Shown one piece after another: positions 8,531-17,448 of a stretch of DNA of 33,364 nt. The DNA is from Candidatus Sulfobium mesophilum (GTDB lineage Bacteria > Nitrospirota > Thermodesulfovibrionia > Thermodesulfovibrionales > UBA6898), in the NCBI GenBank assembly GCA_900302705.1, contig OUUY01000067.1:1-33364 (forward strand). The letters are read 5' to 3'. Each line of letters starts with the position of its first letter. Within the stretch, counting starts at the first letter, position 1. Both the position numbers and the translations under genes were made by a program. Below the pieces are notes generated by a model. The model saw only the letters and a program-made list of their open reading frames with translations. It made no database searches and was not told where the DNA came from.

Positions 8531-8950
8531 ATGAAAGGTTACAGAAAGGTGCTTATTGCAGTAAACGGCTCACGTGAGGTGCTTCGGCAGGGTCTGAAAC
8601 TCGCGGATGACGAGAAATGCTGGGTGACAGTTGTGAAGGTTATACCTTCCTATGAGGGTGACCTGAACCTGGTAGGCGTGAAAAATATAGAGGATGTGCT
8701 TGATAGCGGTGCGGCCAAAGCTGTCTCAGACATCAAAGAGACTGCGGCTGCCGAACGGGCCCTTATAAAAACGAGGCTTGAAGAGGGCGATGTCTCCGAG
8801 AAGATTGTTCAGGTGGCCGAGGAAGAGAAATGCGACATCATCATAATGGGCGCAAAAAAACGAAGCTGGCTGAGAAAGATCTTTGGAGACAACGTCGTTG
8901 AAAGGGTCATCCAGAGTGCGCCCTGTCCGGTGTTGGTCCTGGGGACATAG
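8531..8950 (+). CDS. universal stress protein (single UspA domain)
   Basis: A 139-residue single UspA domain beginning MKGYRKVLIAVNGSREV and ending in ERVIQSAPCPVLVLGT. The ATP loop is partly degenerate (GAKKRSWLRKIFGDNVVERV), so nucleotide binding is uncertain. The ATG at 8531 has GAGGT about 7 bases upstream and lies 5 bases after the previous stop; a longer in-frame extension to 8438 would overlap the preceding gene and has no support. It is the third stress protein in a row and probably co-transcribed with its neighbours. Confidence 0.9.
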   Translation: MKGYRKVLIAVNGSREVLRQGLKLADDEKCWVTVVKVIPSYEGDLNLVGVKNIEDVLDSGAAKAVSDIKETAAAERALIKTRLEEGDVSEKIVQVAEEEKCDIIIMGAKKRSWLRKIFGDNVVERVIQSAPCPVLVLGT

Positions 8951-8980
8951 CAGCTTAGGGGAGTAAAAAACTATAAAAGC

Positions 8981-10624
8981 ATGAGTGTGGGAAAGCTTGA
9001 ACGGCTCGTCAGAAGGGGAGTTCTGACGAGCCTGCAGTTGCAGGATTATATAGACGAGGCTGCTTCTTCCGGAAAATACCCCGAAGACGTTCTTTTAGAA
9101 AAGGGAGTGCCTAAGCATGAACTCCTTTTCTGTCTCGCTGAACGTTACGGATATCCCTTTGTCGAGTATGATGAGGGGCTTATGGCGCCTTATCTGGTTA
9201 CGATGCGTCTTGACCTGCAGAGACAGAAAAAGGCCCTCTGGTATCCGCTTTCGGTAGAGGAAGACACGGCTGATGTGGTCGCCTATGCGCCTGAAGATCC
9301 TGCGGTAGCTGAAGATATCCGGCGTACGCTAAACGTTTCCTCTATTAATTTTCGCGTCGCCCTTCCTTGCGACCTCGTCAGAATTATCGAAAACAATTTC
9401 GACGTGAACCCTTACTTCAGTATCGCCGGAGGAAGGACACCCCTGGCCCATGTCAGGACCTCTTTTGCTTACCGGCGCTCAACTTATGCATATTACAGGA
9501 CACTGCTTGCCCGGGGAAGGACGGGACTCGCCTTTATCCGGACCGGCATATCTTTTATTACCATCTCGGTTCTTTTCCTGAGGATATTTGGGACCGGTTG
9601 GTATGCGGTTTTGAATGTTCCCCTTCTTATAGGCGGCATCGTGATGATCTATGATGGAGTGAAGTGGTATCTGCCCTGCCGTTCTGTCGCCAGGAAGCCT
9701 ATAGACTATGAATGCACTGAGCCGACCTGGGGGACCACTGTGCTGGAATCCCGTCCTTCGTCTGCCGGTCCGGTGATCGAACGAAGCGGTGCAGTCCCTG
9801 GTGCAGAGGAACTTAGGGAAGGGTGGGATACCCTTTCTCCGGTGATGCGGCGCCGTTTCCTTGCAAGCGACAGGACCGACCTCGCAGAAGAAAGGACCTC
9901 ACTGGCAGGATACCGGACCGTGGTTTCTAAGGCCAGAACAGGCCTTGCATTTACGAGGACCGGAGTTGCTTTCAGCGGACTCGGCATAGGATTGATCAGG
10001 TCTTTCCAGGAAAGTCGCTGGACAGCCTTCGACGTATCTCTTATCGTTGCCGGAGTTGTAATGATACTCGAAGGTTTTCACTGGTATTACAGAAGGCGGA
10101 GCACCTGGTTGACAGGGGTGAAATGCGCGGTCACGAGGAACATGAGAGAGAGCATCTGGGATTTGGTATTTCCTCTGGGACATAAGCGCAGCGATCAGAA
10201 GAAGGACAAACTCTGCCCGCCTGTCCGCCCAGCTGACCTGCCGGGTATCTGGGCTACAACAGGAGTTGCGCTCGAAAGGACCGTCCTGGCAGAAAGGCGC
10301 AATGTAATGTCGAGGCTTCGCACGGTTATGGCCCACTCGCGCACGGGAATGGCCTTCATAAGGACGGGAATCGGTATTTGCGGAGTGGGGGCCGGGCTGA
10401 TGTTCTATTTTGGTACCGCGTCAATTGGATGGACTCTTTTAAATGCTGCCATGATACTTACAGGTCTTCTGCTCATTATTGACGGCTTCCTTTGGGCTGT
10501 CCCCGCCGAGAAGATGAGAATCCAGTACCCATATTGCTACGGCGACATGGAAATTACAATTCCCGACTATGGCAAGCCGACACGCTGCTGGGGAAAGGCT
10601 GTCTTTAATCATGATGCAGACTGA
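8981..10624 (+). CDS. GspE/MshE-N-like domain fused to three DUF202 membrane domains
   Basis: A 547-residue protein of unusual architecture. Residues 1-140 resemble the GspE/PilB/MshE N-terminal domain (LLEKGVPKHELLFCLAERYG, then YPFVEYDE), which in MshE binds cyclic di-GMP. No ATPase domain follows. Instead there are three DUF202 units (about 151-232, 296-372, 432-507), each an arginine-heptad amphipathic helix of the form RTxLAxx repeated four to five times and ending RTGLAFIRTG-like, then two membrane helices and a G-x-x-W-Y/A-P end. DUF202 is a small YidH-like membrane domain of unknown function, usually present once. It overlaps the paralogue downstream. The ribosome site (GGGGAG) is about 18 bases away, further than usual. 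Function unknown; a membrane sensor or scaffold is inferred. Confidence 0.85.
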   Translation: MSVGKLERLVRRGVLTSLQLQDYIDEAASSGKYPEDVLLEKGVPKHELLFCLAERYGYPFVEYDEGLMAPYLVTMRLDLQRQKKALWYPLSVEEDTADVVAYAPEDPAVAEDIRRTLNVSSINFRVALPCDLVRIIENNFDVNPYFSIAGGRTPLAHVRTSFAYRRSTYAYYRTLLARGRTGLAFIRTGISFITISVLFLRIFGTGWYAVLNVPLLIGGIVMIYDGVKWYLPCRSVARKPIDYECTEPTWGTTVLESRPSSAGPVIERSGAVPGAEELREGWDTLSPVMRRRFLASDRTDLAEERTSLAGYRTVVSKARTGLAFTRTGVAFSGLGIGLIRSFQESRWTAFDVSLIVAGVVMILEGFHWYYRRRSTWLTGVKCAVTRNMRESIWDLVFPLGHKRSDQKKDKLCPPVRPADLPGIWATTGVALERTVLAERRNVMSRLRTVMAHSRTGMAFIRTGIGICGVGAGLMFYFGTASIGWTLLNAAMILTGLLLIIDGFLWAVPAEKMRIQYPYCYGDMEITIPDYGKPTRCWGKAVFNHDAD

Positions 10625-11825
10625 TCTTCAGGAAGTCTCAGAATTTTCGATTCTCAGCGAGTGGGATGTCCTCGACCCGGAAAAAATCGCAGAGGCGACT
10701 GCCCGCTGCCGTTCAAGGGGTATCGATGCCGAGAAAATCCTCATGTCGGAATACTGCGTGCCGAAGCATGTATTGCTGCACGCGCTGGAGAAGCACTACC
10801 ATTGCCCCTCCATCGAATATGACGAGCGCCTGCCCATACCACCTGAGATATTGGACGGCCTGGATGCCAATGTCCTTTCAGCAGGATTATGGATGCCTGT
10901 GATGAAGGACATAAACGGCACGGTCGTGATCACAGCCCGGCATCCTTACAGTCCCGAGGTGATAGCCGAAGTGAAGAGGTATGTCAAGGCGGAGGCCTAT
11001 GAATTCAGGGTGGCGCTGGCCGACGACATCAGGTGGTATATCCAGGATTTTCTTCACGAAAAACCCGGCTATCTGATAGGCACTGAAAGAACAGGACTTG
11101 CCTATTGGCGAAACACGATGGCCCAGTGGAGGACCAGGCTCGCATGCTACAGGACGGACCTGGCCAAGGCACGGACGGGGCTTGCCTTCCAGCGGTGGGG
11201 ATTGGGCACCCTCGCGCTTGCAAATACGCTCATTCAATCGAAGAGTGGGGCTATTTCCATTTATCTCTATTATTTCCTTGTTCTGGCCGGTGCGGCTTTT
11301 TTCTTTAGCGGTCTTCCGGTTTATATGCGTATCAGAAGGTCAAGGATTACGCCTCCTGGTCATCATACCCTTGTCGAGGTGACGGCGGCAACGCTTATGT
11401 TTCTGGAGAATTATCATTTCATCGAGGAAAGCGGCATGCGGCCTCCTACAAAGGGTACGATGCTGGCAAGGATGGGGGATATGCTCTCCGACCATTGCAC
11501 GATTCTCTATCCTTCCCCGTCAAGCAGAGTCCGCACGCAGTTGGCGCGGGAGAGGAACGTCCTTGCCGCCCAGCGGACGATAGCTGCATGTTACAGGACG
11601 ATTTACGCTCGCGCAAGAACAGGCCTTTCTTTCATGCGTACCGGTTTTTCTTTTGTGAGTATAGGCATTGCCCTTATAAGCTATTTCGGCTTTGGCATGG
11701 CTGCGGCCTTTGACCTCTTTCTGATTATTGCCGGCCTTCTTATGCTTATCGACGGCATGCTCTGGTATATGCCGGTAAGGAAAGAACAGACGGAAATCAC
11801 CAGAAGCTTGGCCTATCCCGAGTGA
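10611..11825 (+). CDS. GspE/MshE-N-like domain fused to two DUF202 membrane domains
   Basis: A 404-residue paralogue of the preceding gene. Residues 1-150 repeat the GspE-N-like fold (KILMSEYCVPKHVLLHALEK, then PSIEYDERL). Two DUF202 units follow (about 159-242 and 306-390), again with arginine heptads (RTGLAYW, RNTMAQW, RTRLACY, RTDLAKA, RTGLAFQ) before paired membrane helices. I start it at ATG 10611, inside the last codons of the upstream gene (14-base overlap, GGGGAAAGG upstream); ATG 10614 is equally possible. The longer frame from 10569 lacks support. The overlap implies coupled translation and a joint product, perhaps a hetero-oligomeric membrane assembly. No catalytic motif is visible. 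Confidence 0.85.
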   Translation: MMQTDLQEVSEFSILSEWDVLDPEKIAEATARCRSRGIDAEKILMSEYCVPKHVLLHALEKHYHCPSIEYDERLPIPPEILDGLDANVLSAGLWMPVMKDINGTVVITARHPYSPEVIAEVKRYVKAEAYEFRVALADDIRWYIQDFLHEKPGYLIGTERTGLAYWRNTMAQWRTRLACYRTDLAKARTGLAFQRWGLGTLALANTLIQSKSGAISIYLYYFLVLAGAAFFFSGLPVYMRIRRSRITPPGHHTLVEVTAATLMFLENYHFIEESGMRPPTKGTMLARMGDMLSDHCTILYPSPSSRVRTQLARERNVLAAQRTIAACYRTIYARARTGLSFMRTGFSFVSIGIALISYFGFGMAAAFDLFLIIAGLLMLIDGMLWYMPVRKEQTEITRSLAYPE

Positions 11826-11903
11826 TCCGGCCGTTTCCAGATTATCCACAGTGCAGCGGATAAAGCCACGGCGCAAACCTTTCGGGTTATAATAGCCGGA
11901 TAT

Positions 11904-13319
11904 ATGAAGGTAGAGAATAAGATCATACTGTCTAACGTTTTTAACATCGTACTAATCCTGCTGGTAGGGTTTTTTGCGATGCAGAACCTCAATCTTATGC
12001 TCACCAAGCTTCGCTTCGTGGAGATAGCCGACGACCTCAACGCATCTTTTCTTGAGATGCGGCTTTCTGAAAAAAACTATTTTCTATATCATGACGAGTC
12101 AGCGCTCCTGGACATAAAGGAGAAGATCGATTCTACGGTCAAGTCAATAGACCTAGCCGGTCAGGACATAAGCCGCGCCATTGGTCAGACAAATCTTGAT
12201 CTGCTCAAATCTCATCTGAAAGAGTATTCCGAGATGGTTGACGGGATTCGTCTGACTTCGCGCAGAGATGTCAGCATCGAGGCGACATTCCGGACGAGAG
12301 GTAAAAATCTCAGAGAGTTCTCAAACGCGATCACCAGGCTCGAAAGACAAGGTGTAAACAATATTATCGCAAGGTCCAAAAACGTGCTTTTTTACTCCTT
12401 TTGGGCAGTGATGGCGACGGCGATAGTAGTAAGCCATTTCATTTCGCAGAGGATATTGCGCTCTCTCAGGGAGATTCAGAAACTTGCGCAGTCCATATCC
12501 CAGGGCAACTTCAACAGAATAGAACGTCTGTCGTCGGCGGATGAGTTCGGCTCTGTAATAGAAGCGATCAACTCCATGTCGGAGGAATTGAGAAACCGGG
12601 AGGAGGAGCTGATACAGTCGAAGAAACTTGCCTCCCTTGGCATTCTGACTGCCGGCGTGGCCCATGAACTCACAAATCCCTTAAACAATATTTCGATGAT
12701 CGCGCAGAACTATCAGGAGTTCTATGACGTCTTAAGCGAACGTAACCGGCTTGAACTTATGAAAAAGATCGAGGGGGAGACTGTCAGAATAGAGGAGATC
12801 GTCAAAAACCTTCTCGATTTTTCCAGGCCAAAGGCGGCTAAACTTGAGAAAAGAGAGATCAATGCGACAGTCCTTAAGGCACTTGAGCTTATGCAGAATA
12901 CGCTCGATATCTCAAATGTAGGGGTAAGGAAGGAACTGGGACAGGACCTTCCCCCTCTCTATATCGATGATCATCAGATAGAGCAGGTGCTGGTAAACCT
13001 TATCACCAATGCAGTCCATGCCATGGATCACGGAGGTATACTGAAGATTGCGACAAGACTGGGCGGTGACGGTCAGACAGTAAAAGTGGACGTTTTGGAT
13101 ACCGGCAAGGGGATCCCGCCGGAATTCCTGACTCATATCTTTGATCCTTTTTTCAGCACGAAGGGAGTGGGCGGGACTGGCCTGGGTCTTTCGGTGAGCT
13201 ATGGAATAATTAAGAACCATGGGGGCACGATCAGGGTCGAAAGCACCCTGGGGGCCGGCACGACATTTACGATCGAACTGCCGATTTATGATAGCAATAA
13301 AAATAAAAGGAACAAATAG
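11904..13319 (+). CDS. membrane-bound sensor histidine kinase, second paralogue
   Basis: A 471-residue sensor kinase. Membrane helix at about 8-28, helical periplasmic sensor 30-155 starting with EMRLSEKNYFLYHD (same signature as the kinase at 2.1 kb), second membrane helix about 162-182, HAMP-like linker, HisKA with H254 (GVAHELTNPLNN), and HATPase_c with NLITNAVHAM, DTGKGIPPEF and GGTGLGLSV. It is followed by a receiver-only regulator rather than a DNA-binding one. No Shine-Dalgarno is evident; TATAAT at 11888-11893 lies 10 bases before the ATG, so a nearly leaderless message is possible. Probable phosphodonor to the receiver at 13.5 kb. Confidence 0.92.
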   Translation: MKVENKIILSNVFNIVLILLVGFFAMQNLNLMLTKLRFVEIADDLNASFLEMRLSEKNYFLYHDESALLDIKEKIDSTVKSIDLAGQDISRAIGQTNLDLLKSHLKEYSEMVDGIRLTSRRDVSIEATFRTRGKNLREFSNAITRLERQGVNNIIARSKNVLFYSFWAVMATAIVVSHFISQRILRSLREIQKLAQSISQGNFNRIERLSSADEFGSVIEAINSMSEELRNREEELIQSKKLASLGILTAGVAHELTNPLNNISMIAQNYQEFYDVLSERNRLELMKKIEGETVRIEEIVKNLLDFSRPKAAKLEKREINATVLKALELMQNTLDISNVGVRKELGQDLPPLYIDDHQIEQVLVNLITNAVHAMDHGGILKIATRLGGDGQTVKVDVLDTGKGIPPEFLTHIFDPFFSTKGVGGTGLGLSVSYGIIKNHGGTIRVESTLGAGTTFTIELPIYDSNKNKRNK

Positions 13320-13489
13320 CTATAGTTTGTGCATAACCGGGATTTCCGATATGTCCCTGATCCCAAGGACAGGCCTTAGTTGAGATACATACGCATCCTG
13401 TGAAAAATCTCCGGCAGCATATGATGTTGATTTTACTTTGAGGGGCTTTATTATCGTGCTAGTGTGAAATTATAGAGAGGAGAAATTTA

Positions 13490-13861
13490 ATGAGTGCAAA
13501 CAAGATAATGATCATCGACGACGAAAAGATTGTGGGTGATATGGCAAAACTGTCGCTGGAGCAGGAGGGCTATGTGGTGGAGACCTTTCTGAGCGCGGAG
13601 CCTGCGCTTGAAAGACTGAAGGAAGAGAAGTTCGACGTTGTCGTCACAGACCTTAAGATGAAGGGTATAGACGGCATGGAGGTGCTGAGGACTGTCAAGA
13701 GACTCTATCCAAAGACAAAGGTGATAATGATCACGGCCTTTGCCAACCTTGACTCCGCGATTGAGGCACTAAGGGGCGACGTTCACGACTTTTTCCCCAA
13801 GCCGGTCAGGATCAAGGAGTTGAAGGTATCCATTCAGCGCGCACTGAACGGAGTGCAATGA
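13490..13861 (+). CDS. single-domain response regulator (CheY-like)
   Basis: A 123-residue receiver domain with no output domain. The acidic pair (IDDEK), phosphoacceptor D54 (VVTDLKMKG), conserved T (MITAF) and K (FFPKPVR) are all present, so it should be phosphorylatable. A good ribosome site (GAGGAG) precedes the ATG. Its stop overlaps the next start by four bases (ATGA), implying tight coupling with the PEP-synthase-like protein. A phospho-signal could therefore act by protein-protein contact on that partner or on the diguanylate cyclase after it. Confidence 0.93.
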   Translation: MSANKIMIIDDEKIVGDMAKLSLEQEGYVVETFLSAEPALERLKEEKFDVVVTDLKMKGIDGMEVLRTVKRLYPKTKVIMITAFANLDSAIEALRGDVHDFFPKPVRIKELKVSIQRALNGVQ

Positions 13862-16422
13862 AGAATGTCCTCGAAAAGATAAAGTCTTTTTTGGGAACTT
13901 CCAAAAAAGAAGACGGCGGATCTTTGCCCATAAAGGCCGTTTTCAAGAGCTTCAAGGAGGTGCTGGAGAACAACAGCCGCGCTCTGGAGATCATCGCCGA
14001 TATGGGTGAAAAACTTGGCGGCGACTATCTTTTCGACATTAATTACATTAAAGGGGCCTACTCGGAACTCGCCGGAACGGTTTCGAATTCCCTGCAGAAC
14101 TTCGATGCGCTTACCGCAAACAAATATCTTAAGCTGCACGATGTGTTTGGCCACGTTGATTCTCAGATAAAAAGGCTCATATATGACGTTACCCCTACAC
14201 CCGGCGTGATGGTCCTTTCATTTAAAGACATAACCTGGAACATGTTCCGGGACGTGGGGGGCAAAAACGCCGCTCTGGCTGAGATGTCAAATTATCTGAG
14301 GCTGAATATCCCGGGCGGCTTTGCGATTACGACCAGCGCCTTTGACGAGTTTGTTGCTGAAAACGGTTTGCAGGAAAGGATCCGGGCAATACACGATAGT
14401 TCCCCTGCGGATGACCGTATTTTTGAGGAGATGAGGAGTCTGATAATGAACGGGACCATTCCGGAGGAGCTTGACAGCGCTATCAGTGGTGCTGTTGAGA
14501 CGATCAGGGAGACCTTCGGCAGGGATTGCTTCCTTGCAGTGCGCTCCAGCGCGGAGGAGGAAGATGGCGAGCACTCCTTCGCCGGACAGTTTGAGACCGT
14601 TTTGAATGTCCCGCTAGATGTTAAGGCTGTTGAGGACGCCTATAAAAAGGTCCTTGCCAGTCTTTACTTACCTGGCTCGGTTGCATACCAGGCCGGTCTC
14701 GGATACCGGATCGGAGACATTAAGATGGCGGTAGGGTGCATGATCATGGTGGACGCGGTGAAGAGTGGTGTCCTCTATACAGTAGCTCCCAACGGAGACA
14801 GGGACATTGTGGTAATAAACTCTACATGGGGCCTGGGATCGCTTATTGTAGAGGGTCAGACTGACGCCGATATGTTCATGGTTAAAAAAGAGATAGAGCC
14901 CGAATTGCTCGGCGCAAAGAGCGGCAAGAAGGAATTTATGGTGGTCAACCGTAAAGACGGCGGTGTCGAAAAGACTAAAACGTCTGAGGATCTGGCCGGC
15001 ATTCCTTCTCTCACCACCGAAGAAGTCATGGAGCTTGCCAGGCAGGCTGTCTATATAGAGAAACACTTCAGAAAGCCGCAGGATATCGAGTGGGCCTTTG
15101 ACAAGGCGGGAAGGCTTTTTATTTTGCAGGCAAGGCCTTTGCGCGGGATGGAAGCGACCGAAGCAGGCGGGATCCGCCATGAAAGATTTGCCGAGGCGAC
15201 AGAAACGCTCATGAAGGACAAGGGAACAGTCGTGCAAAAAGGCGCGGGAGCAGGGAGGGTCTTTGTCCTGAGACACCCGGGTGAGATGGACAAGTTTCCA
15301 AAGGGCTCGGTGCTTGTCTCTAAATACGACTCTTCCAATTTCGTGCGTATCATGCCTTATGTCTCGGCAATCATCACGGATGTGGGCGTCCCCACGAGTC
15401 ATATGGCATCCCTATGCAGGGAGTTCAGGGTCCCCACCGTTGTAAATGCCGGAGATGCTACCAGGATTTTCGAGCATGGACAGGAAGTCACTGTCGTGAT
15501 AGATGAAGATGGTGTCACGGTGTATGACGGAATAGTAAAAGAATTACTTAAAGATAACGGGAAGGACTCCCTTAAGATGGAGGAGCTCTACGAATACAGA
15601 AAAAGAAGGTATGTGCTCCGATACATTTCGATGCTTAACCTGGTCGATCCTACACAGGACAATTTTTCTCCTGAGGGATGCAGGACTTTGCACGATGTTA
15701 TCAGATTCATGCATGAAAAAGCAGTGACTGAACTGGTTGTAAATGCGGGCCGCGGAAATGAGATAATAAAACAACATGCGGCTGTGAAACTGGACCTGAC
15801 AGTCCCGGCAGGCATTGTGGCGATAGATATAGGCGGCGGACTGGACATCAGTGAAGGGGCGGGAAAGGCCGGGTTTGAGCAAATCCTTTCCGTTCCTTTG
15901 AGGGCTGTCACCAGGGGCATGATGCATCCGGGAGTCTGGCATGCGGATTCGGTTTCGCTTAAGGTGGGAGATTTTTTTTCCAGTATGATAAGGATGCCTG
16001 ATCTTACCGCTGACAGAAGCGAGTATGTTGGTTATAATGTAGCGGTCGTCTCCGGGGAATATCTGAATCTTAGTATCAGGTTCGGATATCACTTTACAGT
16101 GCTGGATTGTTACTGTAGTGAGAATGCCAGAAACAATCATATCTATTTCCGGTTCATAGGCGGCGCCACCGACATGGCCAAACGGTCAAGGAGGGTGGAG
16201 ATTATATCATCCGTAATCAGGAATTTCGGTTTTAGTGTAATGGTCAAGGGTGATCTTCTGATCGGAAGACTGGCAAATATAAACAGGGACGAGATGGAGG
16301 GTATCCTCGATCAGCTCGGCAGGCTTATGGCCTTTACCAGACAGCTTGATGCCGTACTGAATGATGACGCCTCCGTGGAATTTTTCGCCGGAAATTTCAT
16401 GGAGGGAAAATATACTATCTGA
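13858..16422 (+). CDS. PEP-synthase/PPDK-like protein with a divergent C-terminal domain
   Basis: An 854-residue protein. Residues 1-110 form a helical region of unknown type. Residues about 120-430 match the PPDK/PEP-synthase ATP-grasp domain (RDVGGKNAALAEM, PGGFAITTSAF, VRSSAEEEDGEHSFAGQFET, DIEWAFD, FILQARPL). Residues about 455-560 match the phosphohistidine swivel domain with H515 in VPTSHMASLCREFRVP. The C-terminal TIM-barrel that binds PEP/pyruvate is not recognisable; instead about 280 residues of an unfamiliar sequence follow. It thus may form a phosphohistidine but is unlikely to be an ordinary PEP synthase. The ATG overlaps the receiver gene by four bases with GGAG upstream. A signalling or phosphotransfer role is inferred from context. 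Confidence 0.85.
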   Translation: MKNVLEKIKSFLGTSKKEDGGSLPIKAVFKSFKEVLENNSRALEIIADMGEKLGGDYLFDINYIKGAYSELAGTVSNSLQNFDALTANKYLKLHDVFGHVDSQIKRLIYDVTPTPGVMVLSFKDITWNMFRDVGGKNAALAEMSNYLRLNIPGGFAITTSAFDEFVAENGLQERIRAIHDSSPADDRIFEEMRSLIMNGTIPEELDSAISGAVETIRETFGRDCFLAVRSSAEEEDGEHSFAGQFETVLNVPLDVKAVEDAYKKVLASLYLPGSVAYQAGLGYRIGDIKMAVGCMIMVDAVKSGVLYTVAPNGDRDIVVINSTWGLGSLIVEGQTDADMFMVKKEIEPELLGAKSGKKEFMVVNRKDGGVEKTKTSEDLAGIPSLTTEEVMELARQAVYIEKHFRKPQDIEWAFDKAGRLFILQARPLRGMEATEAGGIRHERFAEATETLMKDKGTVVQKGAGAGRVFVLRHPGEMDKFPKGSVLVSKYDSSNFVRIMPYVSAIITDVGVPTSHMASLCREFRVPTVVNAGDATRIFEHGQEVTVVIDEDGVTVYDGIVKELLKDNGKDSLKMEELYEYRKRRYVLRYISMLNLVDPTQDNFSPEGCRTLHDVIRFMHEKAVTELVVNAGRGNEIIKQHAAVKLDLTVPAGIVAIDIGGGLDISEGAGKAGFEQILSVPLRAVTRGMMHPGVWHADSVSLKVGDFFSSMIRMPDLTADRSEYVGYNVAVVSGEYLNLSIRFGYHFTVLDCYCSENARNNHIYFRFIGGATDMAKRSRRVEIISSVIRNFGFSVMVKGDLLIGRLANINRDEMEGILDQLGRLMAFTRQLDAVLNDDASVEFFAGNFMEGKYTI

Positions 16423-16441
16423 ATCTCGCCGGAGGGATACG

Positions 16442-17347
16442 ATGATCAGCGTTAAAGAAGACTTCTATAAAAATATCCTCGACAATCTGTATGACGGCGT
16501 TTATTTGGTAGATTTGGACAGAAGAATCACATATTGGAATAAGAGTGCCGAATCCCTTACCGGCTACAGGAGTTCTGATATTGTAGGCAGGTATTGCTGG
16601 GATAATATCCTCATGCATGTAGATCTGGAAGGAGACAGCCTCTGTCAGGGGCCATGTCCGCTTTTGAGGTCGATGAAGGAAGAGAGGATGCTGGAACAGG
16701 AAGTTTATCTGAGGCACAAGAACGGGCACAGAACACCAGTTCTGGTACGTGCGAGTCCGCTCAGGGACGCCAGGGGCCAGGTGATCGGGGCGGTAGAAAT
16801 ATTCAGTGACAATACACCTAGAATCACGCTTGCACAGCAGGTCAAAGAATTACAAAAGTTGGCCCTTCTTGATCCGCTTACCGGTCTTGGCAACAGAAGA
16901 TATGCGGAATTGACCATGCATGCTAAACTGGAGGAAAGGCGCAGGTATGACTCGAGATTCGGGGTGCTCTTCCTGGATATTGACTTCTTTAAAAAGATTA
17001 ATGACACTTACGGCCACGAGACCGGCGACAGGGTTTTACAGATGGTGGCCAAAACATTGCAAAATGGCATCAGGTCGTCTGATACGGTGGGCAGATGGGG
17101 CGGCGAAGAGTTTATCGCATTCATCGCCCACGCAGATGATTGGGCCCTTTCCAGTTTAGCCAACAAGCTTCGCAGACTAGTTGAAAAATCGAACTTTTAT
17201 GCGGAGCAGCAATTAATTAATGTCACTGTTTCAATTGGCGCCACCGTCTCAAAAATGGGCGACACTGTGGAAGAGCTGGTCAGACGGGCTGACCAGTTGA
17301 TGTATAAAGCCAAATTATCCGGTCGTAATCGCTTGGTGATAGATTAG
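16442..17347 (+). CDS. PAS-GGDEF diguanylate cyclase
   Basis: A 301-residue soluble protein. A PAS domain (about 8-125) begins NILDNLYDGVYLVDLDRRIT and includes a cysteine pair in CQGPCPLL that might respond to redox or metals. A GGDEF domain follows (about 143-300: DPLTGLGNRR, DIDFFKKIND, active-site GGEEF at 220-224). An RxxD inhibitory I-site (RSSD, 211-214) is placed five residues before the active site, so product inhibition is expected. It should make cyclic di-GMP from two GTP. The start at 16442 has GGAGG 7 bases upstream and lies 19 bases after the PEP-synthase-like gene; the longer frame from 16361 would overlap that gene. Confidence 0.94.
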   Translation: MISVKEDFYKNILDNLYDGVYLVDLDRRITYWNKSAESLTGYRSSDIVGRYCWDNILMHVDLEGDSLCQGPCPLLRSMKEERMLEQEVYLRHKNGHRTPVLVRASPLRDARGQVIGAVEIFSDNTPRITLAQQVKELQKLALLDPLTGLGNRRYAELTMHAKLEERRRYDSRFGVLFLDIDFFKKINDTYGHETGDRVLQMVAKTLQNGIRSSDTVGRWGGEEFIAFIAHADDWALSSLANKLRRLVEKSNFYAEQQLINVTVSIGATVSKMGDTVEELVRRADQLMYKAKLSGRNRLVID

Positions 17348-17384
17348 GAAGATATGCGGACGGCATCGTTAACCCATCATTATA

Positions 17385-17419
17385 GTCATTCGGTCCCCGA
17401 TAGCTTACGGGGTCTGACA
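17385..17419 (+). repeat. half-like degenerate copy of the fold-back repeat
   Basis: GTCATT at 17385-17390 is followed by a hairpin CCCCG/CGGGG (17395-17399 with 17408-17412) and ends GTCTGAC. It resembles one arm of the element at 3729-3824. It lies downstream of the diguanylate cyclase and upstream of the transketolase promoter. Confidence 0.5.
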
Positions 17420-17448
17420 GATTGCCAGTTTTACTTCTGAAGTTAATA

